The notes: generated by a model from the sequence alone, not told the origin. Counted from the stretch's first letter, positions 46,458 to 54,051 are shown. The stretch is DNA of 64,000 bases from Lacrimispora sp. 210928-DFI.3.58 (GCF_020554865.1 NZ_JAJCIC010000024.1:1-64000); one strand, 5' to 3'. Numbers and translations are program-made.

Positions 46458-46543
46458 CTGTTTTTTGTAATATTTTTAAAGTTTTTAGGTATAAAAACAG
46501 TGGCTTTCTATGACAGAAAACCACTAAAATGATGCTTAACTGA

Positions 46544-46735
46544 ATGGCATTGCTTTATCACCACTTTGAAAATGGTTGTTTTATGGCGGATAGTCAGACA
46601 GTTTTGGATATAAGAGATGATCTGGGAGCAACCATGAATGAATGCAGGGAAGTGACCGAAAAGTACCGCACAGGACGGAGTGCATATTTACGGCTCGAAC
46701 AGTTGTTTATGCGATTGTTTGCAGGATTATTATAG
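46544..46735 (+). pseudogene. cls: 3' remnant of a second cardiolipin synthase gene
   Basis: After a few codons the frame reads LYHHFENGCFMADSQTVLDIRDDLGATMNECREVTEKY in pieces and ends RTGRSAYLRLEQLFMRLFAGLL. The intact Cls at 36,453-38,012 ends with nearly the same residues, but the DNA differs at many positions, so this is a diverged paralogue and not a recent copy. All upstream parts, including both HKD motifs, are gone. The dead transposase lies just before it, which suggests that insertion and deletion removed the rest. The stop is 21 bases before the bile salt hydrolase start. Confidence 0.85.
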
Positions 46736-46756
46736 CAGAAAGAAGAGGTGTTCGAT

Positions 46757-47746
46757 ATGTGTACAGCAGCAACTTACAAAACAAAAGATTTTTATATGGG
46801 CAGAACGCTTGATTATGAATTTTCCTATGGGGAACAGATCACGATAACGCCAAGAAATTACGAATTTGATTTCCGGTTTGCCGGGAAGATAAAAAGCCAT
46901 TATGCTTTGATCGGAATGGCATTTGTTGCAGAAGGTTATCCGCTTTATTATGATGCTGTTAATGAAAAAGGCCTTGGAATGGCAGGTCTTAATTTTGTCG
47001 GCAATGCGGCATATGAAGAGGCTTTGCCGGAAGATGAAACAGAAGTCAGCCAGGTGGCACAGTTCGAGTTCATCCCATGGATCCTTACACAGTGTGCTAC
47101 TGTAGCAGAGGCGAGAGAGAAGCTGGCAGCAATGAGACTGACAGGTACAGCATTCAGTGAACAGCTGCCGACAGCACAGCTTCACTGGATCATTGCAGAC
47201 AAAGACTCCTGTATCGTTGTTGAGTCTATGAAAGATGGGCTGCATGTATATGATAATCCGGTAGGAGTGCTTACCAATAATCCACCATTCCCGAGTCAGA
47301 TGTTTGCACTGAATAATTATGCCGGAGTATCCAGAAAACAGCCGGAGAGTACTTTTGCAGGAGTATTACAGCTTGATGCATATAGCAGAGGAATGGGTGG
47401 AATGGGAATACCTGGAGATCTTTCCAGCCAGTCAAGATTTGTGAAAGTTGCCTTTACAAAATTAAATTCGATCTCCGGTGAAGAAGAGGATGAGAGTGTA
47501 AGTCAGTTCTTCCATATCTTAGGATCCGTAGATCAGCAGCGTGGATGCTGTGAGGTGACAGAAGGCAAATATGAGATCACGATATACACGTCCTGTTGTA
47601 ATACAGCAAAAGGTATTTACTATTATACGACTTATGATAATCATCAGATCACAGCGGTTGACATGCATGCGGAAAATCTGGATTCAGATCAGCTGATCTG
47701 TTATCCGCTTCTGTCCAAGGGCGAAGTCAGATGGCAGAATAAATAA
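46757..47746 (+). CDS. bsh: Bile salt hydrolase (choloylglycine hydrolase family)
   Basis: The 329-residue N-terminal-nucleophile amidase starts MCTAATY; removal of Met exposes the catalytic Cys2. The other family residues are present: Arg16 and Asp19 in GRTLDYE, Asn79 in AGLNF, Asn175 in LTNNPPF, and Arg227 in SSQSRFVK. The GIPGDLSSQSRF loop and Asn175 context favour conjugated bile salts over penicillin V, from family knowledge. Length equals that of the well-known Clostridium perfringens enzyme (329). The enzyme releases taurine or glycine from bile salts in the cytoplasm. A GAGGTG site precedes the ATG. No own promoter is obvious after the cls remnant. Confidence 0.93.
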   Translation: MCTAATYKTKDFYMGRTLDYEFSYGEQITITPRNYEFDFRFAGKIKSHYALIGMAFVAEGYPLYYDAVNEKGLGMAGLNFVGNAAYEEALPEDETEVSQVAQFEFIPWILTQCATVAEAREKLAAMRLTGTAFSEQLPTAQLHWIIADKDSCIVVESMKDGLHVYDNPVGVLTNNPPFPSQMFALNNYAGVSRKQPESTFAGVLQLDAYSRGMGGMGIPGDLSSQSRFVKVAFTKLNSISGEEEDESVSQFFHILGSVDQQRGCCEVTEGKYEITIYTSCCNTAKGIYYYTTYDNHQITAVDMHAENLDSDQLICYPLLSKGEVRWQNK

Positions 47747-47829
47747 TACGAAAATGCACGGAGAAAGCATAACGCAGAACAACAGGAGGACAATATCGAG
47801 ATTGTATGGAATGCAGATGTTAGGTTGAT

Positions 47830-47856
47830 AATTGTGCAAGCACCGCCTGCACAATT
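47830..47856. repeat. Perfect inverted repeat after bsh
   Basis: AATTGTGCA (47830-47838) and TGCACAATT (47848-47856) form a nine-base-pair stem with a nine-base loop. Only a short A-rich stretch follows, so it may be a weak terminator for bsh or a protein-binding site. It lies at the junction between bsh and the regulatory module. Confidence 0.5.
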
Positions 47857-47864
47857 TGTGCAAC

Positions 47865-47892
47865 AAAAAAGAGGAGCCAGTCCAGACTCCTC
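47865..47892 (-). terminator. Terminator of the ImmA-like gene (minus strand)
   Basis: GAGGAG (47871-47876) pairs with CTCCTC (47887-47892). On the minus strand the hairpin is followed by six T (47865-47870). It lies ten bases beyond the stop of the metallopeptidase gene read leftward. Confidence 0.8.
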
Positions 47893-47901
47893 AAAGGTAC
47901 G

Positions 47902-48414
47902 TTATTTCAAAAAGTTGCTCTTGTGTTCCAGCGCGTGCAGATTATAGCCAAGTGTAGCCAGGTGCGCTACCTTCAGCGCAACCAGATTGATGTCGGTGGA
48001 CATCGCACTGGCGATCTGCTCGGCTGTGTATCCATACTCATAGATGTAACGAAGGACTTCATCGCTGTCCATCAGAATCTCTGCTGCTACGATGTTCGCT
48101 TCATATTCCGGTTTGGATTTCATATCGTAGAGCATGAACTCATGAATCGGGGTGGTTTTCGCCATATTCCGGTGAAGCTGATCATGCCCTAATTCATGTG
48201 CGCACACGATGCGCAGCATATTTTCATCCAGACTGTTATTCAGGAAAATAAAGCGATTTCGCTTAATCACCCGGTACATTCCCTTCAGGGAACCGAAATT
48301 TTCGCAAAGCATGACATTGATACCAAGCTGCCTTGCAATTTCAAAAGGGTCTCTGGAACCGCAGCGTTTTACCAGTTTCTCACCGACCCGTGAAAGCTGT
48401 TCCGCATTCATCAT
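47902..48414 (-). CDS. ImmA/IrrE-type metallopeptidase
   Basis: The 170-residue protein has the zinc-peptidase motif HELGH (His73-Glu74, His77) in the setting VCAHELGHDQLH, followed by a conserved EYEANIVAAEILM helix. This is the ImmA/IrrE family. In ICEBs1, ImmA cuts the repressor ImmR to switch on excision and transfer. The same order is seen here: the Xre repressor gene lies just upstream on the same strand (46 bases apart). It is therefore a good candidate for the switch protease of this element. Direct cleavage is inferred. Confidence 0.88.
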   Translation of the reverse strand: MMNAEQLSRVGEKLVKRCGSRDPFEIARQLGINVMLCENFGSLKGMYRVIKRNRFIFLNNSLDENMLRIVCAHELGHDQLHRNMAKTTPIHEFMLYDMKSKPEYEANIVAAEILMDSDEVLRYIYEYGYTAEQIASAMSTDINLVALKVAHLATLGYNLHALEHKSNFLK

Positions 48415-48459
48415 ACCACCTCCAGTTTACAGTATAGCGAAAAGTGTGTACGATAAATA

Positions 48460-48876
48460 TCACTGATCGGATTTTTTACGCCTCGTTTTCGGGGCGTATT
48501 TTTTATTGTTCTCTTTGGCAATCCAGTAGGCATCGGTCAGAGCTTTATAAGCTCCTTCGATGGCATCTTCGCTTAATTCGCCGCCAGCGAACATACCGGT
48601 CACTTCGCTGACCAGTTCTTCAATATCTTTCGCCGCTTTTGCGCCGCCTTTTTCATGAGCTTCTACGACATAGGTGCCGCTGCTTCCCAGCAGGTACTCA
48701 GTAGTAGTATTCAGCGCATCCGCAATCTTCTGGATCGTAACCATATTGGATGGTTTGCGGCTGCCAAGCTCATAATTCTGAATTGTGCGGGCGGTTACAC
48801 CGGCCTTCTCTGCAAGTTCTACCTGAGTTAAATTGGCTTCTGCTCTTTTTTCTTTCAACCTTTCTTTGAAGACCAT
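48460..48876 (-). CDS. Xre-family repressor, ImmR-like
   Basis: From the ATG at 48876 (minus strand, after AAAGAGG) the protein has 138 residues. Its N-terminal Xre helix-turn-helix reads LKEKRAEANLTQVELAEKAGVTARTIQNYE and RKPSNMVTIQKIADALN in pieces. A C-terminal helical part ends with a basic tail (TRRKKSD). It is divergent from the polymerase gene, with several CACGAA/TTCGTG repeats in between, and is followed by an ImmA-like protease. This is the arrangement of ICE and phage repressor/protease switches. Repression of both divergent promoters is inferred. Confidence 0.88.
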   Translation of the reverse strand: MVFKERLKEKRAEANLTQVELAEKAGVTARTIQNYELGSRKPSNMVTIQKIADALNTTTEYLLGSSGTYVVEAHEKGGAKAAKDIEELVSEVTGMFAGGELSEDAIEGAYKALTDAYWIAKENNKKYAPKTRRKKSDQ

Positions 48877-48932
48877 AGAAATACCTCTTTCTTTTTTGAT
48901 AACGAACACGAACACTTTTTCATAAAAACCTA

Positions 48933-48961
48933 TTGACACGAAAAACTGTGCTTGCTATAAT
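48933..48961 (+). promoter_or_regulatory. Consensus sigma-A promoter of the Y-family polymerase operon
   Basis: TTGACA (48933-48938) and TATAAT (48956-48961) are both perfect and separated by 17 bases. The -35 overlaps a CACGAA box at 48937. It reads toward the polymerase gene at 49078, giving an untranslated leader of about 110 bases. A promoter this strong would need tight repression. Confidence 0.85.
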
Positions 48962-48995
48962 GACGATGAAAACACGAAATACAATTCGTGTAATT

Positions 48996-49024
48996 ATAGT
49001 ATCACAAGAAATGCTGTGTGTCAA
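48996..49024 (-). promoter_or_regulatory. Promoter of the Xre repressor (minus strand)
   Basis: On the minus strand, TTGACA (49024-49019) and TACTAT (49001-48996) are separated by 17 bases. It reads leftward into the repressor gene at 48876. It lies downstream of the rightward promoter, so the two transcripts would overlap and converge in this region, a typical switch layout. Confidence 0.65.
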
Positions 49025-49077
49025 TGCGTTCGTGAAAAGTTGTTCGTGCTTTCGCGAACGGAGAGGAGGAATACGAG

Positions 49078-50313
49078 ATGCAAAGAGTGATCCTTCACTG
49101 TGATATGAATAATTTCTATGCCTCTGTCGAGTGTATGCTGAATCCGGAACTGAAGAACAAGCCGGTGGCAGTGTGTGGTTCTGTGGAGGAACGGCATGGT
49201 ATCGTACTTGCGAAGAACTACGCAGCAAAGGCGTTTGGCGTTTCCACGGGAGAGGCAATCTGGCAAGCAAAGCAGAAGTGCCAGGATCTTGTGATCGTGG
49301 AGCCGCACTATGAGCAATATATAAAGTTTTCAAAGCTGGCTCGTGAAATATACGGTCGCTATACCGATCAGATCGAGCCGTATGGGATGGACGAATGCTG
49401 GCTGGATGTGACCGGAAGCGGCTGCATGGGAACCGGATTTGAAATTGCAGATGAGATTCGCAGAACCGTTAAGTTTGAACTGGGTCTTACGATTTCCGCA
49501 GGAGTGAGCTTCAATAAGATTTTTGCCAAGCTTGGGTCGGATATGAAAAAGCCGGATGCGATTACCTGTATTGAAGCAGATTCGTTCCGGGAGAAGATTT
49601 GGTGTCTTCCTGCCGCTGACTTGCTTGGAGTCGGCAGAGCGACCGAGAAAGTTCTATCTGGTTATGGAATTCATACGATTGGAGAGCTTGCTGCAACATT
49701 GGATGATTTCTTGAAGTGCCGCCTTGGAAAGAATGGACTGGCGATTAAGAAGTATGCCAATGGGCTGGATGATTCACCGGTTATGCGTTCCGATTATGTC
49801 TCTCCGGTAAAAAGCATTGGGCACGGGATAACGACCATGCAGGATTTGGAGAATAACGCCGAAGTCTGGTGTGTCATGCTGGAGCTGGTGCAGGAGATCG
49901 GAACCAAGCTGCGAACGCATAAAAAGAAAGCAGGCGGAATTGCAATTTCCATCCGCAACAATGAGCTTTTCACGAAGGAGTGGCAGTGCCGAATTAGCAT
50001 TCCGACACAAAGCCCTACCTATCTGGCGAAAACCGCATTTTCTTTGTTTGCAAAGAATTATCAGTGGGAACACCCGATTCGTTCGATGACGGTTCGGGCA
50101 ATCAACCTGTTTGAAGAGGATTGTCCGATACAATACGACCTATTCACAGATGTGAAATCACTGGATCGCCAGGAACGGCTGGACGCAGCGATTGAGCAGA
50201 TTCGATTCCGATTCGGGAAAGATGCGATTAAAAATGGGGTACTTTTTCAGAAAAGCAAGATGCCGACAGAGCGAAAAGTGGATTTGGTCATGCCGACAGG
50301 AATGATTGGTTAA
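49078..50313 (+). CDS. Y-family DNA polymerase (UvrX/DinB-like)
   Basis: This 411-residue translesion polymerase starts MQRVILHCDMNNFYASVE, with the metal-binding Asp9 and the F/Y steric-gate region. It has YGMDECWLDVT (second acidic pair, about residues 104-105), GVSFNKIFAKLGSDMKKPDA, a helix-hairpin-helix at LLGVGRATEKVLSGYGI and a C-terminal little-finger domain. It lies under the repressor-controlled promoter, with AGAGGAGG before the ATG. Mobile elements of Firmicutes often carry such uvrX/umuC-type genes, which act in damage-induced mutagenesis. Here it may be switched on when the repressor is removed. Confidence 0.92.
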   Translation: MQRVILHCDMNNFYASVECMLNPELKNKPVAVCGSVEERHGIVLAKNYAAKAFGVSTGEAIWQAKQKCQDLVIVEPHYEQYIKFSKLAREIYGRYTDQIEPYGMDECWLDVTGSGCMGTGFEIADEIRRTVKFELGLTISAGVSFNKIFAKLGSDMKKPDAITCIEADSFREKIWCLPAADLLGVGRATEKVLSGYGIHTIGELAATLDDFLKCRLGKNGLAIKKYANGLDDSPVMRSDYVSPVKSIGHGITTMQDLENNAEVWCVMLELVQEIGTKLRTHKKKAGGIAISIRNNELFTKEWQCRISIPTQSPTYLAKTAFSLFAKNYQWEHPIRSMTVRAINLFEEDCPIQYDLFTDVKSLDRQERLDAAIEQIRFRFGKDAIKNGVLFQKSKMPTERKVDLVMPTGMIG

Positions 50314-50394
50314 TACAGCACCGGTAGAATCTGGTGAGTTCTTTGCTAAAAGAAGTCAACACATTCGCCGGTTTACAGAGGAGGAGCGTAGAAT

Positions 50395-50655
50395 ATGTCG
50401 GAACAGAAATGTAGAAAAGTATATGTACCTGTGAATTTGGATGTGGATGCGGAGGGAAATATCCGTCCGCGTCTGATTCGGTGGATTGACGGACGGGTGT
50501 ATGAGATCGACCGATTGAAACATAAGTGCCGGGCTGCTTCCACGAAGGTAGGTGGCTGCGGAATCCGCTATACGGTCATGATCGGTGGGCATGAGAGTTT
50601 CCTGTACAACGAAGATGAAAAATGGTTCGTTGAAGCAAAGGAGCCGTGCCTATGA
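50395..50655 (+). CDS. Small unknown protein in the polymerase operon
   Basis: The 86-residue protein reads KVYVPVNLDVDAEGNIRPRLIRW, then VYEIDRLKHKCRAASTKVGGCGIRYTVMIGG and FLYNEDEKWFVEA. It looks like a compact beta-rich domain. Similar small proteins follow uvrX-type polymerase genes in other Firmicutes mobile elements, but I know no function. AGGAGGAG precedes the ATG, and its stop overlaps the next start (ATGA), so it is translationally coupled to the metallopeptidase gene. Confidence 0.68.
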   Translation: MSEQKCRKVYVPVNLDVDAEGNIRPRLIRWIDGRVYEIDRLKHKCRAASTKVGGCGIRYTVMIGGHESFLYNEDEKWFVEAKEPCL

Positions 50656-51383
50656 TCCTTTCGCAGAAAAACATAGAAGAAATCGCTGTTGCAGTGATAA
50701 GAGATTTTCAAAAGTCCTTTTTCGGCAGCGAAGCAGATGTTCCGGCAAGATTCGCACTTCCGACACCCATTGACCAGTTTGCATCCGATTATCTGAACCT
50801 GAAGGTGTCATTTCAAAAGTTGTCCTCGGACGGAAGCATCTATGGTCTGACCGCGTATGTGGATACAGAATATCAGATTGAAGTCGATGGAAGTCAGAGG
50901 AGCATCTTCCTGAAAACCAATGATGTGGTTCTGGACAAGAGCTTCATTGAACCGGAGAATATACGGAAACTCTGCGGAAAACGCAGGTTTACGCTGGCAC
51001 ATGAGTGCGCTCACCAGATATTGTTTCAGCTGGATGCCGATGACCGAAAGATAGCCTGCCATAAGAGACCGGAAGTTAGGAAAAAAGGTTCCCGCGTTCT
51101 GAGAACGCAGGAAGATTGGAACGAATGGCAGGCCAATACGCTGGGAGCTGCCATTCTGATGCCTCAGTCAGAAGTGGATCGGGCGATGTGGTTCATCAAC
51201 AGCAGAAAGCCTCTGACCTGTTATGGATGGCGTTTTTACGACAGTGACCAAGTGAAGATAGATACCTTCTGTGGTGTCTTTGGTGTTTCGAGATCAGCAG
51301 CAGCTATTCGATTGGAACAACTGGGCTATCTGAACCGGAAAAAGGATTATGAATATCGTGATCCATTGGAGGTGTGGCCATGA
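50652..51383 (+). CDS. Second ImmA/IrrE-type metallopeptidase
   Basis: The 243-residue protein has the zinc motif HECAH (His117-Glu118, His121) in FTLAHECAHQILF. A later NEWQANTLGAAILMP helix is typical of IrrE-type peptidases. A C-terminal part, with FCGVFGVSRSAAAIRLEQLGYL, resembles a helix-turn-helix. It starts at 50652, overlapping the preceding gene. It is encoded with the polymerase, not beside an Xre repressor. It may cut another regulator, perhaps the Xre protein at 51,857, which is inference. Confidence 0.85.
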   Translation: MILSQKNIEEIAVAVIRDFQKSFFGSEADVPARFALPTPIDQFASDYLNLKVSFQKLSSDGSIYGLTAYVDTEYQIEVDGSQRSIFLKTNDVVLDKSFIEPENIRKLCGKRRFTLAHECAHQILFQLDADDRKIACHKRPEVRKKGSRVLRTQEDWNEWQANTLGAAILMPQSEVDRAMWFINSRKPLTCYGWRFYDSDQVKIDTFCGVFGVSRSAAAIRLEQLGYLNRKKDYEYRDPLEVWP

Positions 51384-51640
51384 GCAGGAATATCAGAGTA
51401 TCGGAACCATCTGCGGAAATGCAGATTAAAATCATCCGGGCAAAGGATGCGATTGCTTCGCAAAAGCCCAGGATTGTCAGGTGCCCTTATTGCCGACACA
51501 ATTCAATCATCGTCTTTGAGGATACCAGAGGACATGTGCAGACCAAATGTAAGGCCTGCGGACGCGAGACCGTCTTCAATGTTTTGGAGATGAGAAGATT
51601 ACGGAGATTGCAGCTCTACTATTCGTCTTTGAATGGTTGA
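51380..51640 (+). CDS. Small zinc-ribbon protein
   Basis: From the ATG at 51380, overlapping the metallopeptidase stop by four bases, the product has 86 residues. Two CxxC pairs (CPYCRHN and CKACGRET) lie about 25 residues apart in a zinc-ribbon layout, followed by a basic C-terminal helix. It is the last gene of the polymerase operon and is followed by a long-stem terminator. A nucleic-acid-binding role is likely for such ribbons; nothing more specific can be said. Confidence 0.7.
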   Translation: MSRNIRVSEPSAEMQIKIIRAKDAIASQKPRIVRCPYCRHNSIIVFEDTRGHVQTKCKACGRETVFNVLEMRRLRRLQLYYSSLNG

Positions 51641-51723
51641 GATGACAATAAATAACCCTATTAACACAATTTTATAAGTCATAGCTGTGCTGTGGAGCCG
51701 CTGACAGGCGAAGTCTTCCGAAT

Positions 51724-51807
51724 GCCGCATGAGACAGAATTATGGGATACCCATGTTCTGTTTTATCGGCACAGGATTTTTCTTCACCGTCATGCGGCTC
51801 TTTTTTT
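51724..51807 (+). terminator. Nested long-stem terminator or attenuator
   Basis: GCCGCATGA (51724-51732) pairs with TCATGCGGC (51790-51798), followed by TCTTTTTTT. Inside is a second hairpin: ACAGAA (51734-51739) with TTCTGT (51756-51761), and ATGGG with CCCAT around a three-base loop. It lies 84 bases after the zinc-ribbon gene and 50 bases before the Xre gene. It therefore ends one operon or attenuates the next. The 50 bases after it contain the Xre ribosome site. Confidence 0.75.
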
Positions 51808-51856
51808 GACCTTCCGTCGATCCGGTTCTGTACCGGCTGTGCGGAAGGAGAAACGT

Positions 51857-52147
51857 ATGTATTTTGACGCAAAAGAGTTTGGTAAGAGACTTCACGATGT
51901 TCGCACTTCCCGTGGCATTACGCAGGAGGAACTGGCGGTTCGCCTGGGCCTGGCAAGCAAGCAGCATGTCAGCCGCATGGAGAACGGTGAACGCAGCTGC
52001 TCTATTGACTTGCTGATTGAACTGTCCTGCATCCTCCATGTCAGCACGGATTATCTTCTGATGGGCAGCGAGCCAAGCAAAGAGGAAGTCAAAAATGATC
52101 TTCTTAGTATTATTTCGGAGCTGTCTACGATTGCGAAAAAAATCTAA
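51857..52147 (+). CDS. Xre-family transcriptional regulator
   Basis: From the ATG at 51857 (after GGAAGGAG) the protein has 96 residues with one Xre helix-turn-helix: RLHDVRTSRGITQEELAVRLGL, then QHVSRMENGERS. It ends in a short helix (DLLSIISELSTIAKK). The family represses phage and ICE genes. It is preceded by a terminator/attenuator and followed by the broken AlbA_2-type gene on the other strand. It could control the ATPase operon downstream, whose promoter lies in an inverted repeat, but this is unproven. Confidence 0.85.
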   Translation: MYFDAKEFGKRLHDVRTSRGITQEELAVRLGLASKQHVSRMENGERSCSIDLLIELSCILHVSTDYLLMGSEPSKEEVKNDLLSIISELSTIAKKI

Positions 52148-52601
52148 AAAGCATTAGGCGCAATATAACTGCTGACGGCGTAGAATCATGGTGGCTATCT
52201 TGGTGGATACCTTGATGGGTGTCATCCTCTAAGTTATCATGGGTTGCGTCATAGGACTTATCATTGGCTGTACCCATGATAGAGTGAGCATGAGTGATTT
52301 GAGCACCCTCACTGCCGTGGGCAATAAGGTGGATACAAAGATTCAAAACTTTGTGTGGGATGTCCGGCGATTTATCTTGCTCACTAACTTGGTCATTGAC
52401 TAAGTTTTTCTGACTAAGTTGGTAATTTACATTTTTCAAGATGACTCTGAAATCTGTTGCCGTTGAGAAAATTTTCGGATTATATGCCGCTGTATATCCA
52501 GGCGGCTTTTCGGTTTCCCTGACGATTTTGCGTAGGCCGCTTCCATGACGCTCCATGTATTTCATGCGGTGGAACGGGTCAGCAATCACAGGGCTTGCCA
52601 T
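52125..52601 (-). pseudogene. C-terminal remnant of an AlbA_2-type ATP-binding regulator
   Basis: Read leftward, the frame begins in PVIADPFHRMKYMERHGSGLRKI and continues with FSTATDFRVILKNVNYQ. This is the characteristic C-terminal part of AlbA_2/HATPase_c_4 putative DNA-binding proteins of about 400-500 residues. The N-terminal two thirds is absent: the region to its right is the ATPase promoter. The tail from about residue 110 is a His/Asp-rich stretch (HDNLEDDTHQGIHQDSHHDS) that looks like drift. It overlaps the Xre gene end by 23 bases on the opposite strand. Confidence 0.7.
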
Positions 52602-52633
52602 ATTGAACGGATACTTTTTAGTGTCAAAAGTAA

Positions 52634-52688
52634 ATCAGAAAATAAAAACGGAAAATACGTTGATATTTTCTGATTTGCGGCGTATAAT
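52634..52688 (+). promoter_or_regulatory. Promoter of the ATPase gene within an inverted repeat
   Basis: TTGATA (52660-52665) and TATAAT (52683-52688) are spaced 17 bases apart, 52 bases before the first ATPase gene. ATCAGAAAAT (52634-52643) and ATTTTCTGAT (52665-52674) form a perfect ten-base inverted repeat that covers the -35 spacer side. A direct repeat AGAAAATAAAAACG occurs at 52637-52650 and 52698-52711. This arrangement suggests a repressor operator, perhaps for the Xre protein at 51,857. Confidence 0.7.
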
Positions 52689-52740
52689 AAGATTATAAGA
52701 AAATAAAAACGAAAAAACTGTTTTTAGAGGAGGACTACCT

Positions 52741-53892
52741 ATGAAAATACTCCGCATCACCGCACAAGGACTCCCATTATTCAAAAAAGACTTGGATATT
52801 TGCTTTTATACGCAGCAACGTGTTTGCGAAGAGGACAAAGATAGTCTTTACCGTTTGACGGATAACTACTATCTCCACTCTGCCTGTGCTTTCATTGGAA
52901 TTAACGCATCTGGCAAGACCTCGGTATTAAAGGTCATTAGCTTGGCCTTAAATATTGTGAAAAATGAGCCCATCAATCATGTGGAGGCAAAAAGCATTCT
53001 TGGCGGAGCGAAGAATGTTACAATCCGCACATATTTTTATGATAAGCGTAGCTACGTCTGCTGCTTGGAAACTGTAATTGCGGCAAAGAAGTCGAAAACA
53101 GGGGAATATGTGTATTCGATTCTGTCTGAAAGCCTTTGGGAAAAACCGATTGCAACCGTTAAGTCGAAAAAGTATCTGACAGATTTTACAGGAATGAAGC
53201 CTGTAGAGCAGCGCAATAGCGATGAAGCATACCTTTCTGATGATGTCAGCTTTGTCATTGCACATAATAAAAAAGCGAATGATACAGTGGAAATATTCAG
53301 CCTGCTTTCCTATACGAATGTGAATGTGCTTCCATTTACCGAAGATATTCCATTGGAGGTAATTGCATTTCTCGATCCGACCATTGAGAAATTGTGTTTT
53401 GAACAGACAGAGGGAAAAACATTTATCCACTTGAAGTTTAAGGATGAAGAAGAGATTATCCTGAATAATGCGGCAGACCTTGAGCAGTATCTGTCCTCTG
53501 GTACGATTAAGGGTATTATTACATTCTCGATGGTAAAGGAAGTTCTTCATTCAGGTGGTTATCTTCTGGTAGATGAAATAGAGAATCATTTCAACAAGGA
53601 AATTGTAACGACCTTAGTGCGCTTCTTTATGGACAGCCGACTGAACAAAAATGGCGGAACGCTTATTTTCACTACGCATTATCCGGAACTGCTGGACGAA
53701 TATGACCGAAATGACGGAATTTGTATCGTTAGAAACCGTAATGGCATTACAGCAGAAAATCTGAGCTATATATTGAAACGTAATGATATTAAAAAGAGTG
53801 ATGCTTACCAGAGCGGCTTCCTTGAGGGAACAACGCCAGCATATGAAGCGTATATGCGCTTGAAGAAAAGCCTGGCTGCTTCAATCAATTAA
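52741..53892 (+). CDS. AAA15/21-type ABC ATPase, possible defence protein
   Basis: The 383-residue protein has Walker A GINASGKTS (from residue 53), an ABC-signature-like LSSGTIKGI, Walker B YLLVDEIENHF (Asp278-Glu279) and an FTTHYPELL switch. This is the OLD/AAA_15/AAA_21 group, in which ATPases sense phage or DNA and activate a partner nuclease. GGAGGA precedes the ATG. The gene is followed by AAGGAGG and a seven-codon frame ending at 53,928, then by a second, related ATPase gene. No dedicated effector lies beside it, so it may be solitary, may share the TOPRIM partner, or may have lost its own. Confidence 0.85.
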   Translation: MKILRITAQGLPLFKKDLDICFYTQQRVCEEDKDSLYRLTDNYYLHSACAFIGINASGKTSVLKVISLALNIVKNEPINHVEAKSILGGAKNVTIRTYFYDKRSYVCCLETVIAAKKSKTGEYVYSILSESLWEKPIATVKSKKYLTDFTGMKPVEQRNSDEAYLSDDVSFVIAHNKKANDTVEIFSLLSYTNVNVLPFTEDIPLEVIAFLDPTIEKLCFEQTEGKTFIHLKFKDEEEIILNNAADLEQYLSSGTIKGIITFSMVKEVLHSGGYLLVDEIENHFNKEIVTTLVRFFMDSRLNKNGGTLIFTTHYPELLDEYDRNDGICIVRNRNGITAENLSYILKRNDIKKSDAYQSGFLEGTTPAYEAYMRLKKSLAASIN

Positions 53893-54051
53893 GGAGGCAG
53901 CAGAATGGAGTTAGAACTAACAGTATGAGGAACAATATACTGCATGAATGTAAATATTGCTTGGATATGTGGACTATTGTCCTTGAAATGCTCCTTTAAA
54001 TATGATATCATTAGTTCGCACAAGGCGAAATAATGAAATGGAGGATCTGAC

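Larger units (their letters stand above)
48907..49048. repeat. Cluster of CACGAA/TTCGTG boxes, likely operators
   Basis: CACGAA occurs at 48907-48912, 48937-48942 and 48973-48978. Its complement TTCGTG occurs at 48985-48990, 49029-49034 and 49043-49048. The middle pair forms a palindrome with a six-base spacer. One box overlaps the -35 of the rightward promoter, and one pair flanks the ribosome-site side. Six copies in 142 bases between divergent genes suggest binding sites for the Xre repressor encoded to the left. Confidence 0.7.

Noticed and set aside
47747..47901. tRNA or small gene between bsh and the ImmA-like gene
   Set aside because: The only structures are a nine-base inverted repeat and a minus-strand terminator; no cloverleaf and no frame with a ribosome site.
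48900..49060. CRISPR-like or LexA-box array between the divergent genes
   Set aside because: The repeats are only six bases, in both orientations and irregularly spaced, unlike CRISPR. They do not match the Bacillus LexA consensus well. Repressor operators fit better.
53905..53928. Seven-codon frame after the first ATPase gene
   Set aside because: It has a strong ribosome site but is too short to annotate as a gene; it is mentioned only as a possible remnant of a lost partner.
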